This document shows, piece after piece, positions 1 to 7,826 of a DNA stretch of 12,714 bases. Under the pieces are notes generated by a model. That model saw only the letters and a list, made by a program, of their open reading frames with translations. It ran no database searches and was not told the origin of the DNA. The translations under genes were made by a program, and so were the position numbers. How positions within the stretch are numbered: position 1 is the stretch's first letter; each line of letters starts with the position of its first letter. This DNA is from Thermoplasmata archaeon (lineage in GTDB: Archaea > Thermoplasmatota > Thermoplasmata > Lutacidiplasmatales > UBA184): positions 1 to 12,714 of the forward strand of contig JASHUS010000093.1 of NCBI GenBank assembly GCA_030039865.1, written 5' to 3'.

Positions 1-84
1 ACCCCGACGGGCGAGTACGAGGTCGAAGGAATCAACCAGCTCGCGAAGCGCGTGCTCGGAGTCACCCTCGCGATGCCGAGCTAG
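1..84 (+). CDS. atpF: A-type ATP synthase subunit F, C-terminal end (partial)
   Basis: An open frame enters from the left edge and ends at the TAG at 82-84, leaving 27 residues that finish GINQLAKRVLGVTLAMPS. Subunit F is a small Rossmann-like protein of the central stalk that joins subunit D in the rotor. Its family usually ends in an amphipathic helix with an Ile...Arg-x-x-Gly-Val/Ile pattern, and the visible tail has this kind of pattern. The stronger argument is position: in archaeal A-ATPase operons F commonly lies directly before A, and here the stop sits 13 bases before the atpA start with the atpA SD overlapping it. Too little is visible to prove the family, and the start lies outside the window. 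Confidence 0.62.
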   Translation, partial: TPTGEYEVEGINQLAKRVLGVTLAMPS

Positions 85-97
85 GAGGCAGTACACC

Positions 98-3000
98 ATG
101 GCAGGAGTCGTCGCACGAGTATCCGGTCCGGTCGTCATCGCCGAGGGTCTCGCCGAGGCGAAGATGTACGACGTCGTTCGCGTCGGCTCGCTGGGGCTTG
201 TCGGCGAAATCATCCGGCTCGTCGGCGCAACCGCGACGGTGCAGGTCTACGAGGACACGACAGGTATCCGTCCGGGCGATCCGGTCGAGAACACGGGTCT
301 CGCCCTGAGCGTCGAACTCGGCCCCGGGCTGCTCAAATCCATCTACGATGGGGTTCAGCGACCGCTCGACGTCATTCAGAAGAGCGTCGGGGATTTCATC
401 ACCCGAGGCACGTTCGCGCCGCCGCTCGACGAGAAGGCGAAGTGGGAATTCAAGGCGACGGCGAAGAGCGGGAGCGAAGTCATCCCCGGCACCATTCTCG
501 GAACGGTCCAAGAAACCCAGTTGATCCTTCACAAGATCCTTGTTCCGCCCGGGGTTCGCGGGACTCTATCGGATCTGAAGAGTGGCACGTTCACCATCCG
601 AGATCAGATCGGGTCGGTCAAGACCGCGAGCGGGTCGCTTCCTCTCTATCTGTCGCACAAGTGGGTCGTGCGCGTCCCCCGCCCGGTCTCTCAAAAGCTG
701 CCGCCGGACATTCCTCTCATCACCGGGCAACGGGTGATCGACAGCTTCTACCCAATCGCCAAGGGAGGCACCGCGTGTATCCCCGGGCCCTTCGGGAGTG
801 GGAAATGCGTCGGGGGGGAAACGCCGATCCTGCTTGCCGACGGTTCGGTGCGCGCGATCGGCGACGTGCACGCCGAGGCGAAGCCTCGGGGCAGGGTCAC
901 GATCGACGGGAGCGACGAGTGGATCGAGACCGAGTCCCCGATCGAGCTCTTCTCGCTCGTCGGGGATCGCATCGTTCGAAGTCGTACGTCGCGACTCTAC
1001 AAGGGCAAGAGCGACTCGCTCGTGCGGATCCGCACTCGAAGCGGCCGGACCGTACGGGTGACGCCGATCCATCGGATGTTCGGCTTCGGCCTCGGCGGCA
1101 ACCTCCGGGAGACGCCCGCACGAGAGCTCCGCGTAGGAGAGTACCTCGCCTCCGTACGCAAGCTTCCGGCACCAGCCGAGCCGAGACCTCTCAACGTCGT
1201 TCTCGCCCCCCTCCGACGTCGCGGCAAGTCCGTTCGGATCCCCGAGAGGATGTCGCCCGATCTCGGAGAGTTCCTGGGTCTGTTCGTCGCCGAGGGCTAC
1301 GTGCGCGAGGGTCGTACACTAGTATTCACCAACTCCGAAGTCCAACTTCGCCGCCGGTTCCTCGAACTCACTCGTAGGCTCTTCGGGATCGAGGGTTGCG
1401 AGGAGTTTGCTCCCGGTAAGACCCCGAACGTCCTCGTCCACAGCCGGCTGCTCGTGGACCTGGTCGACGCCTTGGGAGTCGGCCGGTCCTCCAGCGAGAA
1501 GCAGATCCCGGCGAGCGTGCTCGGTTCGGACAATGAGTCGCTCGGCGCGTTCCTCCGAGGGTACTACCTCGGAGACGGAGGATTCTCCGACGGAGACGTC
1601 GAGTTCTGCACCGCGAGCCGGCGACTCCAGACCCAGTTGTCGTACGCGCTTACTCGATTCGGGATCGTCTCCACGCTGGCGAAGCGCCTAATCGACGGGA
1701 CGGAGTACTTTCGGGTTTACGTGCGGGGGATCGCGAACCTCTCGAAGCTCGAGGGAGCTATCTCGTCCCCGGCGCCGAAGATCGCCTCGATCGCGAAGTA
1801 CGTCGCGTCCAAGCGGACCTCCTACACCGCGACCGATGTCGTGCCGGTCGCGCCCGAAATCCTCGAGAAGCTGTACCGGGAGCATACGACGTACTCGAGC
1901 CTTCTCGAGCACGGGATCGAGATCCACAACTACATCGGCAACCTCGAGCGGATGGGAGCTTCCACTTTCCTCACCTTCGCGCAAGCCTCGGGATTCGACG
2001 AGTCGATCACGCCCTCGGGCATGGTCGCCGCCCGGTTGACCCATCTGCTCGAGTGGCTCTATTGCGACGAGATCGTCGAGATCGTGGAGGAGACGGCCGG
2101 TCCGTACGACGTCTACGACGTGTGTCTTCCGGACTACGACAGCAACCTCGTTGGAGGGTACGGGGGATTGCTCCTCCATAACACCGTCACCCAGCAGCAG
2201 CTCGCGAAGTGGTCCGACGCGGACGTCGTGGTCTACGTCGGTTGCGGTGAGCGGGGCAACGAGATGACCGAGGTCCTGGCCACCTTCCCGAATCTCGTGG
2301 ACCCCAAGTCGAAGCGTCCGCTGATGGAGCGGACGGTGCTCATCGCCAACACCTCCAACATGCCCGTCGCGGCGCGGGAGGCGAGCGTCTACACCGGAAT
2401 CACGATCGCGGAGTATTATCGCGACATGGGCTACGATGTGGCCCTGATGGCCGACTCGACCAGCCGGTGGGCCGAGGCGATGCGTGAGATCTCGGGTCGT
2501 CTCGAAGAGATGCCGGGGGAGGAAGGATACCCGGCCTACTTGGGTCGCCGGGTCGCCGAGTTCTATGAGAGGGCGGGCCGAGTGGTCACACTCTCTCCCG
2601 ACGGGCGAAAAGGCTCCATTTCGGTGGTCGGCGCTGTCTCGCCGCCTGGCGGGGACACCTCCGAGCCCGTGAGTCAGAACACGCTCCGCGTGACGCGGGT
2701 GTTCTGGGCGCTCGATGCCTCGCTCGCGTCCCGGCGGCACTTCCCGTCGATCAACTGGCTCCAGAGCTATTCGCTCTACATCAACGACCTGGAGCCGTGG
2801 TACAGTCACAACCTCTCGAAGGAATTCGTACCGCTCCGTCAGCGGGCCCTCCAGCTCCTCCAGAAGGAGGCGGAGCTCCAGGAGATCGTCCAGCTCGTCG
2901 GCGTCGACGCGCTTCCCGAGCGGGAGAAGGCCGTCCTGGACGCGTCGCGCATGCTCCGCGAGGACTACCTCCAGCAGAGCGCGTACGACGACGTCGACAC

Positions 3001-3235
3001 CTACTCATCGATCCAGAAGCAGTATCGCATGCTCCACGCCATCCTTTCCTTCGCGGACAAGGAGCAGGAAGCGATCGTCAAGGGCGCGACGGTCGCGCAA
3101 CTCCAGCAGCTGCCCGTCCGCACGAAGCTCTCGCGCATGAAGTGGATCCCCGAGACGGACCTCTCGACTCAGTTCGACCAGCTCGAACTCGAGATGTCGA
3201 GCTCGGTCGCGTCCCTGACGGCCGGAGCGAGTTGA
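98..3235 (+). CDS. atpA: A-type ATP synthase catalytic subunit A, intein-containing precursor
   Basis: This 1045-residue precursor is interrupted by a 459-residue intein (residues 237-695). The joined exteins give 586 residues, normal for the catalytic A subunit, which hydrolyses or makes ATP in the A3B3 head. The ATG at 98 follows AGGAGG (83-88) at good spacing, and the N-terminus MAGVVARVSGPVVIAEGL is the typical beta-barrel start. The Walker A loop GPFGSGK (residues 230-236) ends exactly at the intein, and the next extein residue is Thr696, restoring GPFGSGKT after splicing. GCGERGNEM (from residue 715) carries the catalytic Glu718, and MADSTSRWAEAMREISGRL is the Walker B/arginine region. 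The stop TGA at 3233-3235 overlaps the atpB ATG by one base, indicating translational coupling. The enzyme cannot bind nucleotide normally until the intein is removed. Compared with atpB, this gene appears by eye to use more A/T-ending codons. Confidence 0.98.
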   Translation: MAGVVARVSGPVVIAEGLAEAKMYDVVRVGSLGLVGEIIRLVGATATVQVYEDTTGIRPGDPVENTGLALSVELGPGLLKSIYDGVQRPLDVIQKSVGDFITRGTFAPPLDEKAKWEFKATAKSGSEVIPGTILGTVQETQLILHKILVPPGVRGTLSDLKSGTFTIRDQIGSVKTASGSLPLYLSHKWVVRVPRPVSQKLPPDIPLITGQRVIDSFYPIAKGGTACIPGPFGSGKCVGGETPILLADGSVRAIGDVHAEAKPRGRVTIDGSDEWIETESPIELFSLVGDRIVRSRTSRLYKGKSDSLVRIRTRSGRTVRVTPIHRMFGFGLGGNLRETPARELRVGEYLASVRKLPAPAEPRPLNVVLAPLRRRGKSVRIPERMSPDLGEFLGLFVAEGYVREGRTLVFTNSEVQLRRRFLELTRRLFGIEGCEEFAPGKTPNVLVHSRLLVDLVDALGVGRSSSEKQIPASVLGSDNESLGAFLRGYYLGDGGFSDGDVEFCTASRRLQTQLSYALTRFGIVSTLAKRLIDGTEYFRVYVRGIANLSKLEGAISSPAPKIASIAKYVASKRTSYTATDVVPVAPEILEKLYREHTTYSSLLEHGIEIHNYIGNLERMGASTFLTFAQASGFDESITPSGMVAARLTHLLEWLYCDEIVEIVEETAGPYDVYDVCLPDYDSNLVGGYGGLLLHNTVTQQQLAKWSDADVVVYVGCGERGNEMTEVLATFPNLVDPKSKRPLMERTVLIANTSNMPVAAREASVYTGITIAEYYRDMGYDVALMADSTSRWAEAMREISGRLEEMPGEEGYPAYLGRRVAEFYERAGRVVTLSPDGRKGSISVVGAVSPPGGDTSEPVSQNTLRVTRVFWALDASLASRRHFPSINWLQSYSLYINDLEPWYSHNLSKEFVPLRQRALQLLQKEAELQEIVQLVGVDALPEREKAVLDASRMLREDYLQQSAYDDVDTYSSIQKQYRMLHAILSFADKEQEAIVKGATVAQLQQLPVRTKLSRMKWIPETDLSTQFDQLELEMSSSVASLTAGAS
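806..2182 (+). mobile_element. Intein with LAGLIDADG homing endonuclease in the atpA P-loop (VMA-a site)
   Basis: The in-frame 459-codon insertion starts at Cys237 of the precursor (CVGGETPILLADGS, splicing block A) and ends with GGLLLHN before Thr696. Block B is VRVTPIH, with Thr322 and His325. Block F is YDVYDVCLPDYDSN. The penultimate His694 and terminal Asn695 are intact, and Thr is the +1 nucleophile, so all residues expected for protein splicing are present. The middle holds a two-motif LAGLIDADG endonuclease: LGEFLGLFVAEGY (residues 389-401, acidic Glu399) and LGAFLRGYYLGDGGF (482-496, acidic Asp493), about 94 residues apart. The catalytic acids are kept, so the endonuclease looks intact. 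The site, after GPFGSGK, is that of the Thermoplasma and Pyrococcus VMA inteins and differs from the yeast VMA1 site before CGERGNEM, which is empty here. Base composition resembles the host, arguing against very recent arrival. Confidence 0.97.
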
Positions 3236-4662
3236 TGGCGACGAAGAGCCAGCCGGCGCAGGCCGCCCCACCGACCGTCCCGGTCGATTACCGGACGATC
3301 GACCGTGTGGCGGGCCCGCTGATCTTCGTAGAAGACGTGGCGAACGCCGCGTACGGCGAGATCGTCGAGATCGGTCTGCCCAACGGCGACCGTCGCCAGG
3401 GCCAGGTGCTCGACTCGCGCAAGGGCCTCGCGATCGTCCAGGTCTTCGGACCGACGATGGGCATCAACGTCGAGGCGACCAGCGTGAAGTTCCTCGGCGA
3501 GGTCGCGACCCTGCCCGTCTCGGACGAGATGCTGGGCCGCGTCTTCGACGGGCTCGGCCAGCCACGCGACGGCGGCCCGAAGATCGTCAGCGAGACCCGG
3601 CTCGAGATCGTCGGGAACGCGATGAATCCCTACTCGCGCGAGGAGCCGAGCGAGTTCATCCAGACGGGGATCTCGACGATCGACGTCAACAACACGCTCG
3701 TGCGGGGGCAGAAGCTCCCGATCTTCTCGGGCGCGGGACTCCCGCACAACCAGATCGCGGCGCAGATCGTGCGCCAGGCGAAACTCCGCAACTCGTCCGA
3801 GGGGTTCGCGGTCGTCTTCGCGGCGATGGGGATCACGAGCGAGGAGGCGAACTTCTTCCTCAAAGAATTCGAGACCACCGGCGCGCTCGAGCGGGCCGTC
3901 GTCTTCCTGAACCTCTCTTCCGACCCGTCGATGGAGCGGGTCGTGACGCCGCGCATGGCGCTCACGACCGCCGAGTACCTGGCCTACGAGAAGGACCTCC
4001 ACGTGCTCGTCGTGCTCACCGACATGACGAACTACTGCGAGGCGCTGCGCGAGGTCGCCGCCGCGCGGGAAGAGGTGCCGGGCCGGCGGGGCTACCCCGG
4101 GTATCTCTACACGGACCTCGCGACGATCTACGAGCGCGCGGGTAAGATCCACGGCCGCAAGGGCTCGATCACGCAACTCCCGATCCTGACGATGCCGGCC
4201 GACGACGTGACGCATCCGATCCCGGACCTGACCGGCTACATCACCGAGGGTCAGATCTACGTCAGCCGCGAGCTGCAACGCAAGGGCATCTACCCCCCGA
4301 TCGACGTGCTGCCCTCGCTCTCGCGGCTCATGAACCAGGGGATCGGCAAGGAGCGGACGCGGGAGGACCACCGGGGCGTGGCCGACCAGCTCTTCGCGTC
4401 GTACGCGACGGGAAAGGACCAGCGCGCGCTCTCCGCGATCGTCGGTGAAGAGGCGCTGAGCCCCACCGACCGGACGTACCTCAGGGTCGCCGACCGTTTC
4501 GAGACCGAGTTCGTCAACCAGCGCGCGGACGAGGATCGCGGGGTCGACGAGAGCCTCACGATCGCCTGGAACATCCTCTCGGACCTCCCCGACTCCGAGC
4601 TGAAGCGCATCAAGCCCGAGTTCATCCAGAAGTACCGGTCCCACCCGCCGGTGGGCGCCTAG
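3235..4662 (+). CDS. atpB: A-type ATP synthase regulatory subunit B
   Basis: This 475-residue protein forms the non-catalytic half of the A3B3 head. The ATG at 3235-3237 shares its A with the atpA stop. The frame stays open far upstream inside atpA, but that part has no subunit B similarity. After a variable Pro/Ala-rich start, YRTIDRVAGPLIFVEDV opens the beta-barrel domain, and GRVFDGLGQPRDGGP and NPYSREEPSEFIQTGIS are typical B signatures. In place of a Walker A motif it has FSGAGLPHNQIAAQIVRQA, as expected for the non-catalytic subunit. LTDMTNYCEALREVAAAREE and PGRRGYPGYLYTDLATIYER follow, then DLTGYITEGQIYVSREL, and it ends in the helical domain. Length matches the family. Third codon positions are strongly G/C, more so than in atpA. 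It is followed 15 bases later by atpD. Confidence 0.98.
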   Translation: MATKSQPAQAAPPTVPVDYRTIDRVAGPLIFVEDVANAAYGEIVEIGLPNGDRRQGQVLDSRKGLAIVQVFGPTMGINVEATSVKFLGEVATLPVSDEMLGRVFDGLGQPRDGGPKIVSETRLEIVGNAMNPYSREEPSEFIQTGISTIDVNNTLVRGQKLPIFSGAGLPHNQIAAQIVRQAKLRNSSEGFAVVFAAMGITSEEANFFLKEFETTGALERAVVFLNLSSDPSMERVVTPRMALTTAEYLAYEKDLHVLVVLTDMTNYCEALREVAAAREEVPGRRGYPGYLYTDLATIYERAGKIHGRKGSITQLPILTMPADDVTHPIPDLTGYITEGQIYVSRELQRKGIYPPIDVLPSLSRLMNQGIGKERTREDHRGVADQLFASYATGKDQRALSAIVGEEALSPTDRTYLRVADRFETEFVNQRADEDRGVDESLTIAWNILSDLPDSELKRIKPEFIQKYRSHPPVGA

Positions 4663-4677
4663 TCCGGAGGAGGGCCG

Positions 4678-5319
4678 ATGGCGGTCGAGAACGTGCGCCC
4701 GACCCGCCTCGAGCTCCTGCGCACGCGCCGCCGGATCGTCGTCGCGAAGAAGGGGCTCAACCTTCTGAAGCTCAAGCGCTCCGCCCTGATCGCCGAGTTC
4801 TTCTCGATGTCGCGCGAGGCGATGCGCCTGCGCGGGGATCTCCAGCAGCGGATCGCGCGCGGCTACGCCTCGATCCGGATGGCCGACATGCTCGAGGGCC
4901 CGACCCGGCTCGAGAACATCTCGATGCTGCTCCCCGACGTCCACCCGGTCGCGGTCTCGACGAAGAACGTCATGGGCGTCCGCACGCCCCGCGTCGACCG
5001 CGGCGGGTTCGCGCCGGTCGCCTCGGGCGAGCTCCTCGACCTCCCGACCTCCGTCCAGGAGTCGATCCGCCACTTCCAGGGGATCTACCAGGTCGTCCTC
5101 GACATCGCCGAGAAGGAGAACGCGCTCCGCCGGCTCTTGATCGAGATCGAGAAGACGAAGCGACGGGCGAGCGCGATCGAGAACGTGCTGATCCCGCGGC
5201 TCCAGGACACGGTGCGCTACATCAAGTTCCGATTCGACGAGATGGAGCGCGACTCGTTCTCGATGCTGAAGACCGTCAAGCGCAAGATGGAGCAGCAGGA
5301 GGCGGCCGTTGCTGCGTAA
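4678..5319 (+). CDS. atpD: A-type ATP synthase central-stalk subunit D
   Basis: The product has 213 residues, normal for subunit D, the long coiled-coil rotor axle that enters the A3B3 head and works like gamma of F-ATPases. The N-terminus MAVENVRPTRLELLRTRRR continues with a KKGLNLLKLKRSALI stretch, the family's most recognisable signature. A second long helix near the C-terminus (about residues 135-205) contains RRLLIEIEKTKRRASAIENV and LIPRLQDTVRYIKFRFDEME, also typical. GGAGG at 4666-4670 precedes the ATG by 7 bases, and the gap to atpB is 15 bases. The last codons contain a second SD (5297-5302) and the TTG start of the next small gene, so the end of atpD overlaps that gene by 11 bases and probably couples its translation. 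Confidence 0.97.
   Translation: MAVENVRPTRLELLRTRRRIVVAKKGLNLLKLKRSALIAEFFSMSREAMRLRGDLQQRIARGYASIRMADMLEGPTRLENISMLLPDVHPVAVSTKNVMGVRTPRVDRGGFAPVASGELLDLPTSVQESIRHFQGIYQVVLDIAEKENALRRLLIEIEKTKRRASAIENVLIPRLQDTVRYIKFRFDEMERDSFSMLKTVKRKMEQQEAAVAA
5297..5302 (+). promoter_or_regulatory. Shine-Dalgarno site that sets the TTG start of the 39-residue membrane gene
   Basis: AGGAGG lies inside the last codons of atpD and six bases before the TTG at 5309. Its near-perfect form and spacing are the main evidence that the unusual TTG is a real start. Confidence 0.7.
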
Positions 5320-5428
5320 CGCCGCGTCGCGCAAGTTCGCCTGGGTCTACGCGGGCAGCCTCGCGATCAAGATCGGCGTCCTGCTCCTGTTCGTGGCCCT
5401 CGCCGTCCGCCTCGGGGGAGGCGCCTGA
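5309..5428 (+). CDS. Small single-pass membrane protein encoded between atpD and atpH
   Basis: This 39-codon gene is easy to miss because it starts with TTG and has no internal ATG. AGGAGG (5297-5302) precedes the TTG by six bases. The start overlaps the end of atpD by 11 bases and the TGA at 5426-5428 shares one base with the atpH ATG, so both sides look translationally coupled. The protein begins with a basic segment (Arg3, Arg8, Lys9, then FAW) and has one hydrophobic helix, about residues 12-35, including AIKIGVLLLFVALAVRL, before a short Gly-rich tail. I do not recognise the family. The Methanosarcina A-ATPase operon also carries a small extra gene, ahaG, after D, but no similarity is claimed. 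Its place in the operon suggests a small membrane subunit or an assembly factor near subunit I or the K ring. Without homologues it could still be a chance frame, though start, stop and hydrophobicity agree. Confidence 0.68.
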   Translation: MLRNAASRKFAWVYAGSLAIKIGVLLLFVALAVRLGGGA

Positions 5429-5802
5429 TGGCCGCCGCGTCGTCGACCGGCGTCCCCGCGCCGCCGCCCGCCGGCTCGGTCGAGGTACTGAAACGCATCA
5501 AGGCGACCGAAGCGGAGTGGGCGGAGAAGGTCGCGGCCGCCCGCACCGCCGCGGACGCGGAGCTCGACCGCCGCCGCTCGGACCGGGACGCGGCCGTCAA
5601 GGACGCCACGGAGGCCGCGGACGCCGACCGCGCCGGCGCGCTCGACCGGGCCCGCGCGGACATCGACCGGGAGTACGCCGCGATCCTCGCCGACGGCGAG
5701 GTCAGCGCCGCGACCGCGGCGCGGACGACCGGGAAGACCCCGTTCGACCGGCGCGACCAGGTGCTCGCGGCCGTCCTCGGGCCGTTCGCGGGCTCCGACT
5801 GA
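5428..5802 (+). CDS. atpH: A-type ATP synthase peripheral-stalk subunit H
   Basis: This 124-residue, Ala/Glu/Arg-rich helical protein forms the peripheral stalk with subunit E, holding the A3B3 head still against subunit I. After a Pro/Ala-rich start of about 17 residues (VPAPPPAGS), VEVLKRIKATEAEWAEKV is the typical start of subunit H. It is followed by a continuous coiled coil of charged residues and alanines to about residue 90. The C-terminus carries RRDQVLAAVLGPF, resembling the short globular end that binds subunit E. Usual family length is just over 100, so the Pro-rich start is a modest extension. The ATG shares a base with the preceding mini-gene stop. No clean SD of its own is visible beyond GGGGGAGG (5414-5421), six bases upstream. 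It precedes atpI, as in the Methanosarcina H-I order. Confidence 0.85.
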   Translation: MAAASSTGVPAPPPAGSVEVLKRIKATEAEWAEKVAAARTAADAELDRRRSDRDAAVKDATEAADADRAGALDRARADIDREYAAILADGEVSAATAARTTGKTPFDRRDQVLAAVLGPFAGSD

Positions 5803-5812
5803 CGGAGGGGCG

Positions 5813-7813
5813 ATGGCGCTCCGACCCGTCCCGATGCGCAAGGTGGGCCTCCTCGGCCTGCGCGCGGACGAGGAGCGGATCCTCACCCTGCTCCACGATC
5901 TCCGGGTCGCGCAGGTCGAGCCGCTCTCGGCCGACGCGATGGCGCTGCTCGGCCCCGAGCGCGGCTCCGAGCAGGCGCGCGAGGTCGGCGACGAAGCGCT
6001 GCGCTTCCGGGGACTTTTGAGCGCGCTGCCGCCGCCCGGTCCCCCCGCGCCCCGGGGCTTCGCGACGCTCGCGGACGTGCTGGCGGCGGCGAAGACCGTT
6101 CCGATCGACGCCGAGGTCGGCGAGCTCAAGCGCGAGGAAGACAAGCTCGTCACCGAGGAGAAGGGGATCCGCGACACGATCGCGCTCCTCGACCGGCTCC
6201 CGTTCTACACCGACCGCCTCGAGTACCTGCGCTCACCGAACTTCCACTCGTTCTACGGGGAGGGCTCCCCCGAGGGGCTCGCGGAGCTCGCGCGGACGCT
6301 CCCTCGCGAATGCGACGCGCAAGTGATCTACGGGCCGGCCGACGCGACGACGGTCCACTTCCTGATCGTCCTGCGTCCCTCGGGGGCCGACGCGCTCTCG
6401 CGGGCCGCGCAGACGCACGGCATCCGCCTCACCGCGATCCCCGCGCTCGCGGGCACGCCGACCGAGGAGCGGGCGAAGCTCGCGGCGCGGGCGGGCGCGA
6501 TCACGCAGCGCCGGGGCGAGATCGACCAGCGACTGCGCGCGATCTCCTCCGAGTGGTACGCGACGGTCGCGGCGATCGGCGAGGCGCTCGACATCGAGAA
6601 CCGGAAGGTCGAGGTCCTCGCGAAGCTCGGTGCCGGTCGCGAGACGTTCGCGCTCGAGGCGTGGGTGCCGAAGCGCGACGTCGACCGCCTGCGCGGCGTG
6701 ATCCAGACCGCGACCGCCGGCCGGGTCTACTTCTACGAGGTCCCGACGACCGAGGAGCCGCCGACGATCATGTCGAACCCGCCCGGCGTCCGGCGCTTCG
6801 AGTTCTTCATCCGGTTCTACTCGCTTCCCCAGGCGGACGAGTGGGACCCGACCCTGATCTTCTCGATCGTCTTCCCGCTCTTCTTCGGCCTCATGCTCGG
6901 CGACTGGGGCTACGGCGTCACGATCCTATTGATCTGCATCTGGATGATCCGCGGCTTCCCCGGCGCGCAGCACCTGCCGCGGGCCGGCCGCAGCTTCGTC
7001 AAACGGATCATGGGCCCGAAGGGGATGCAACAGCTCGCGTGGGCGCTCCTGCCGGGCTGCGCGCTCGCGATCGCGCTCGGCTTCCTCTACGACGAGTTCT
7101 TCGGCTTCCACCTCTTCCAGTACCTGTTCGGCTGGACCCCGCTCGTCGACCCGCTCAAGTCGGTCCCGACGTTCCTGCTCCTCGCGGGGTACATCGGCCT
7201 CGGGATGGTGACGCTCGGCTTCCTCCTCGGGGCGCTCAAGGAGTACTTCCACCACAAGCCCCGCCACGCCCTCGGCAAGGTCGGCGGGATCGCGTTCGCC
7301 TGGGGGATCGCCGGCTTCGGCCTCTCGGTCATCCACTACCACACGATCAGCCCCCCGCTGACCGCGGTCGTGCTCGGCTCGTTCGTCGGGCTCGGGCTCG
7401 GCGTCGTCCTCCTCGTCGTCGGCGAGGGCCCGTTCGGCTTCCTGAGCCTGATCGACATCGTGAGCCACATCCTCTCCTACACGCGGCTCGTCGGGATCCT
7501 CCTCGCGTCGGTCGTCCTCGCGGTCGTCATCAACGACATCGCGGTCCTCGTCTTCCACGGCATCCCGTTCGTCGGGATCCTCCTCGCGGCCGTCGTGATC
7601 GTCGGCGGCCAGGCGTTCAACGTCATCCTTGGCGTCTTCGAGCCGGGGATCCAAGGGGCGCGGCTGATCTTCGTCGAGCACTTCTCGAAGTACTTCTCGG
7701 GGAACGGCCGGCCGTTCCGTCCGTTCGGCGCGACCCGGACCCACACGCTCTCCTCGCTCAACGCCGACGGGACGGCGCCCGCCGGTCCGTTCGTGCAGGG
7801 ACCGCCCGATTAG
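5813..7813 (+). CDS. atpI: A-type ATP synthase membrane subunit I (subunit a)
   Basis: This 666-residue subunit carries the ion half-channels and anchors the peripheral stalks. The N-terminal cytoplasmic half (about 1-340) begins with PVPMRKVGLLGLRADEERIL, typical for subunit I, and contains charged coiled-coil stretches. The C-terminal half has about eight membrane helices, roughly from residue 345 to 605. Conserved signatures are FPLFFGLMLGDWGYG (GDWGYG at about 363) and SHILSYTRLVGILLASVVLA, where Arg558 is the expected channel arginine facing the ring glutamate. The end matches the family pattern: GIQGARLIFVEHFSKYFSG then RPFRPFG. GGAGG at 5804-5808 precedes the ATG by only four bases. 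A second Met at residue 8 lies further from that SD, so the first start is kept. It is the last gene of the + strand unit, and its stop faces the atpC stop across 10 bases. Confidence 0.97.
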   Translation: MALRPVPMRKVGLLGLRADEERILTLLHDLRVAQVEPLSADAMALLGPERGSEQAREVGDEALRFRGLLSALPPPGPPAPRGFATLADVLAAAKTVPIDAEVGELKREEDKLVTEEKGIRDTIALLDRLPFYTDRLEYLRSPNFHSFYGEGSPEGLAELARTLPRECDAQVIYGPADATTVHFLIVLRPSGADALSRAAQTHGIRLTAIPALAGTPTEERAKLAARAGAITQRRGEIDQRLRAISSEWYATVAAIGEALDIENRKVEVLAKLGAGRETFALEAWVPKRDVDRLRGVIQTATAGRVYFYEVPTTEEPPTIMSNPPGVRRFEFFIRFYSLPQADEWDPTLIFSIVFPLFFGLMLGDWGYGVTILLICIWMIRGFPGAQHLPRAGRSFVKRIMGPKGMQQLAWALLPGCALAIALGFLYDEFFGFHLFQYLFGWTPLVDPLKSVPTFLLLAGYIGLGMVTLGFLLGALKEYFHHKPRHALGKVGGIAFAWGIAGFGLSVIHYHTISPPLTAVVLGSFVGLGLGVVLLVVGEGPFGFLSLIDIVSHILSYTRLVGILLASVVLAVVINDIAVLVFHGIPFVGILLAAVVIVGGQAFNVILGVFEPGIQGARLIFVEHFSKYFSGNGRPFRPFGATRTHTLSSLNADGTAPAGPFVQGPPD

Positions 7814-7826
7814 GTCGGCCGGCCTA
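7811..7826. repeat. 16-bp near-perfect palindrome spanning the facing stop codons of atpI and atpC
   Basis: TAGGTCGGCCGGCCTA contains the atpI stop TAG at one end and the atpC stop (CTA on this strand) at the other. Seven of eight base pairs match; only 7815/7822 differ. Two facing TAG stops give part of the symmetry automatically, but the CGGCCG core is extra. As RNA it could form a short stem with a GGCC loop. No T-run follows, so a terminator function is unproven. Confidence 0.5.

Noticed and set aside
2240..2260. A second intein at the yeast VMA1-type site before CGERGNEM
   Set aside because: The sequence runs VVYVGCGERGNEM without interruption, so that site is empty.
1688..2809. A 373-codon - strand frame opposite the intein end and atpA
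   Set aside because: Antisense to clear subunit A and intein motifs; composition is typical of a GC-rich shadow frame.
2797..3234. Possible 146-residue N-terminal extension of atpB
   Set aside because: This part overlaps atpA in another frame and has no subunit B similarity; the ATG at 3235 gives the normal length.
3169..5334. A 721-codon open frame on the - strand opposite atpB and atpD
   Set aside because: It lies antisense to two certain genes. The product is an Arg/Asp/Leu-rich shadow of high-GC coding sequence with no domain.
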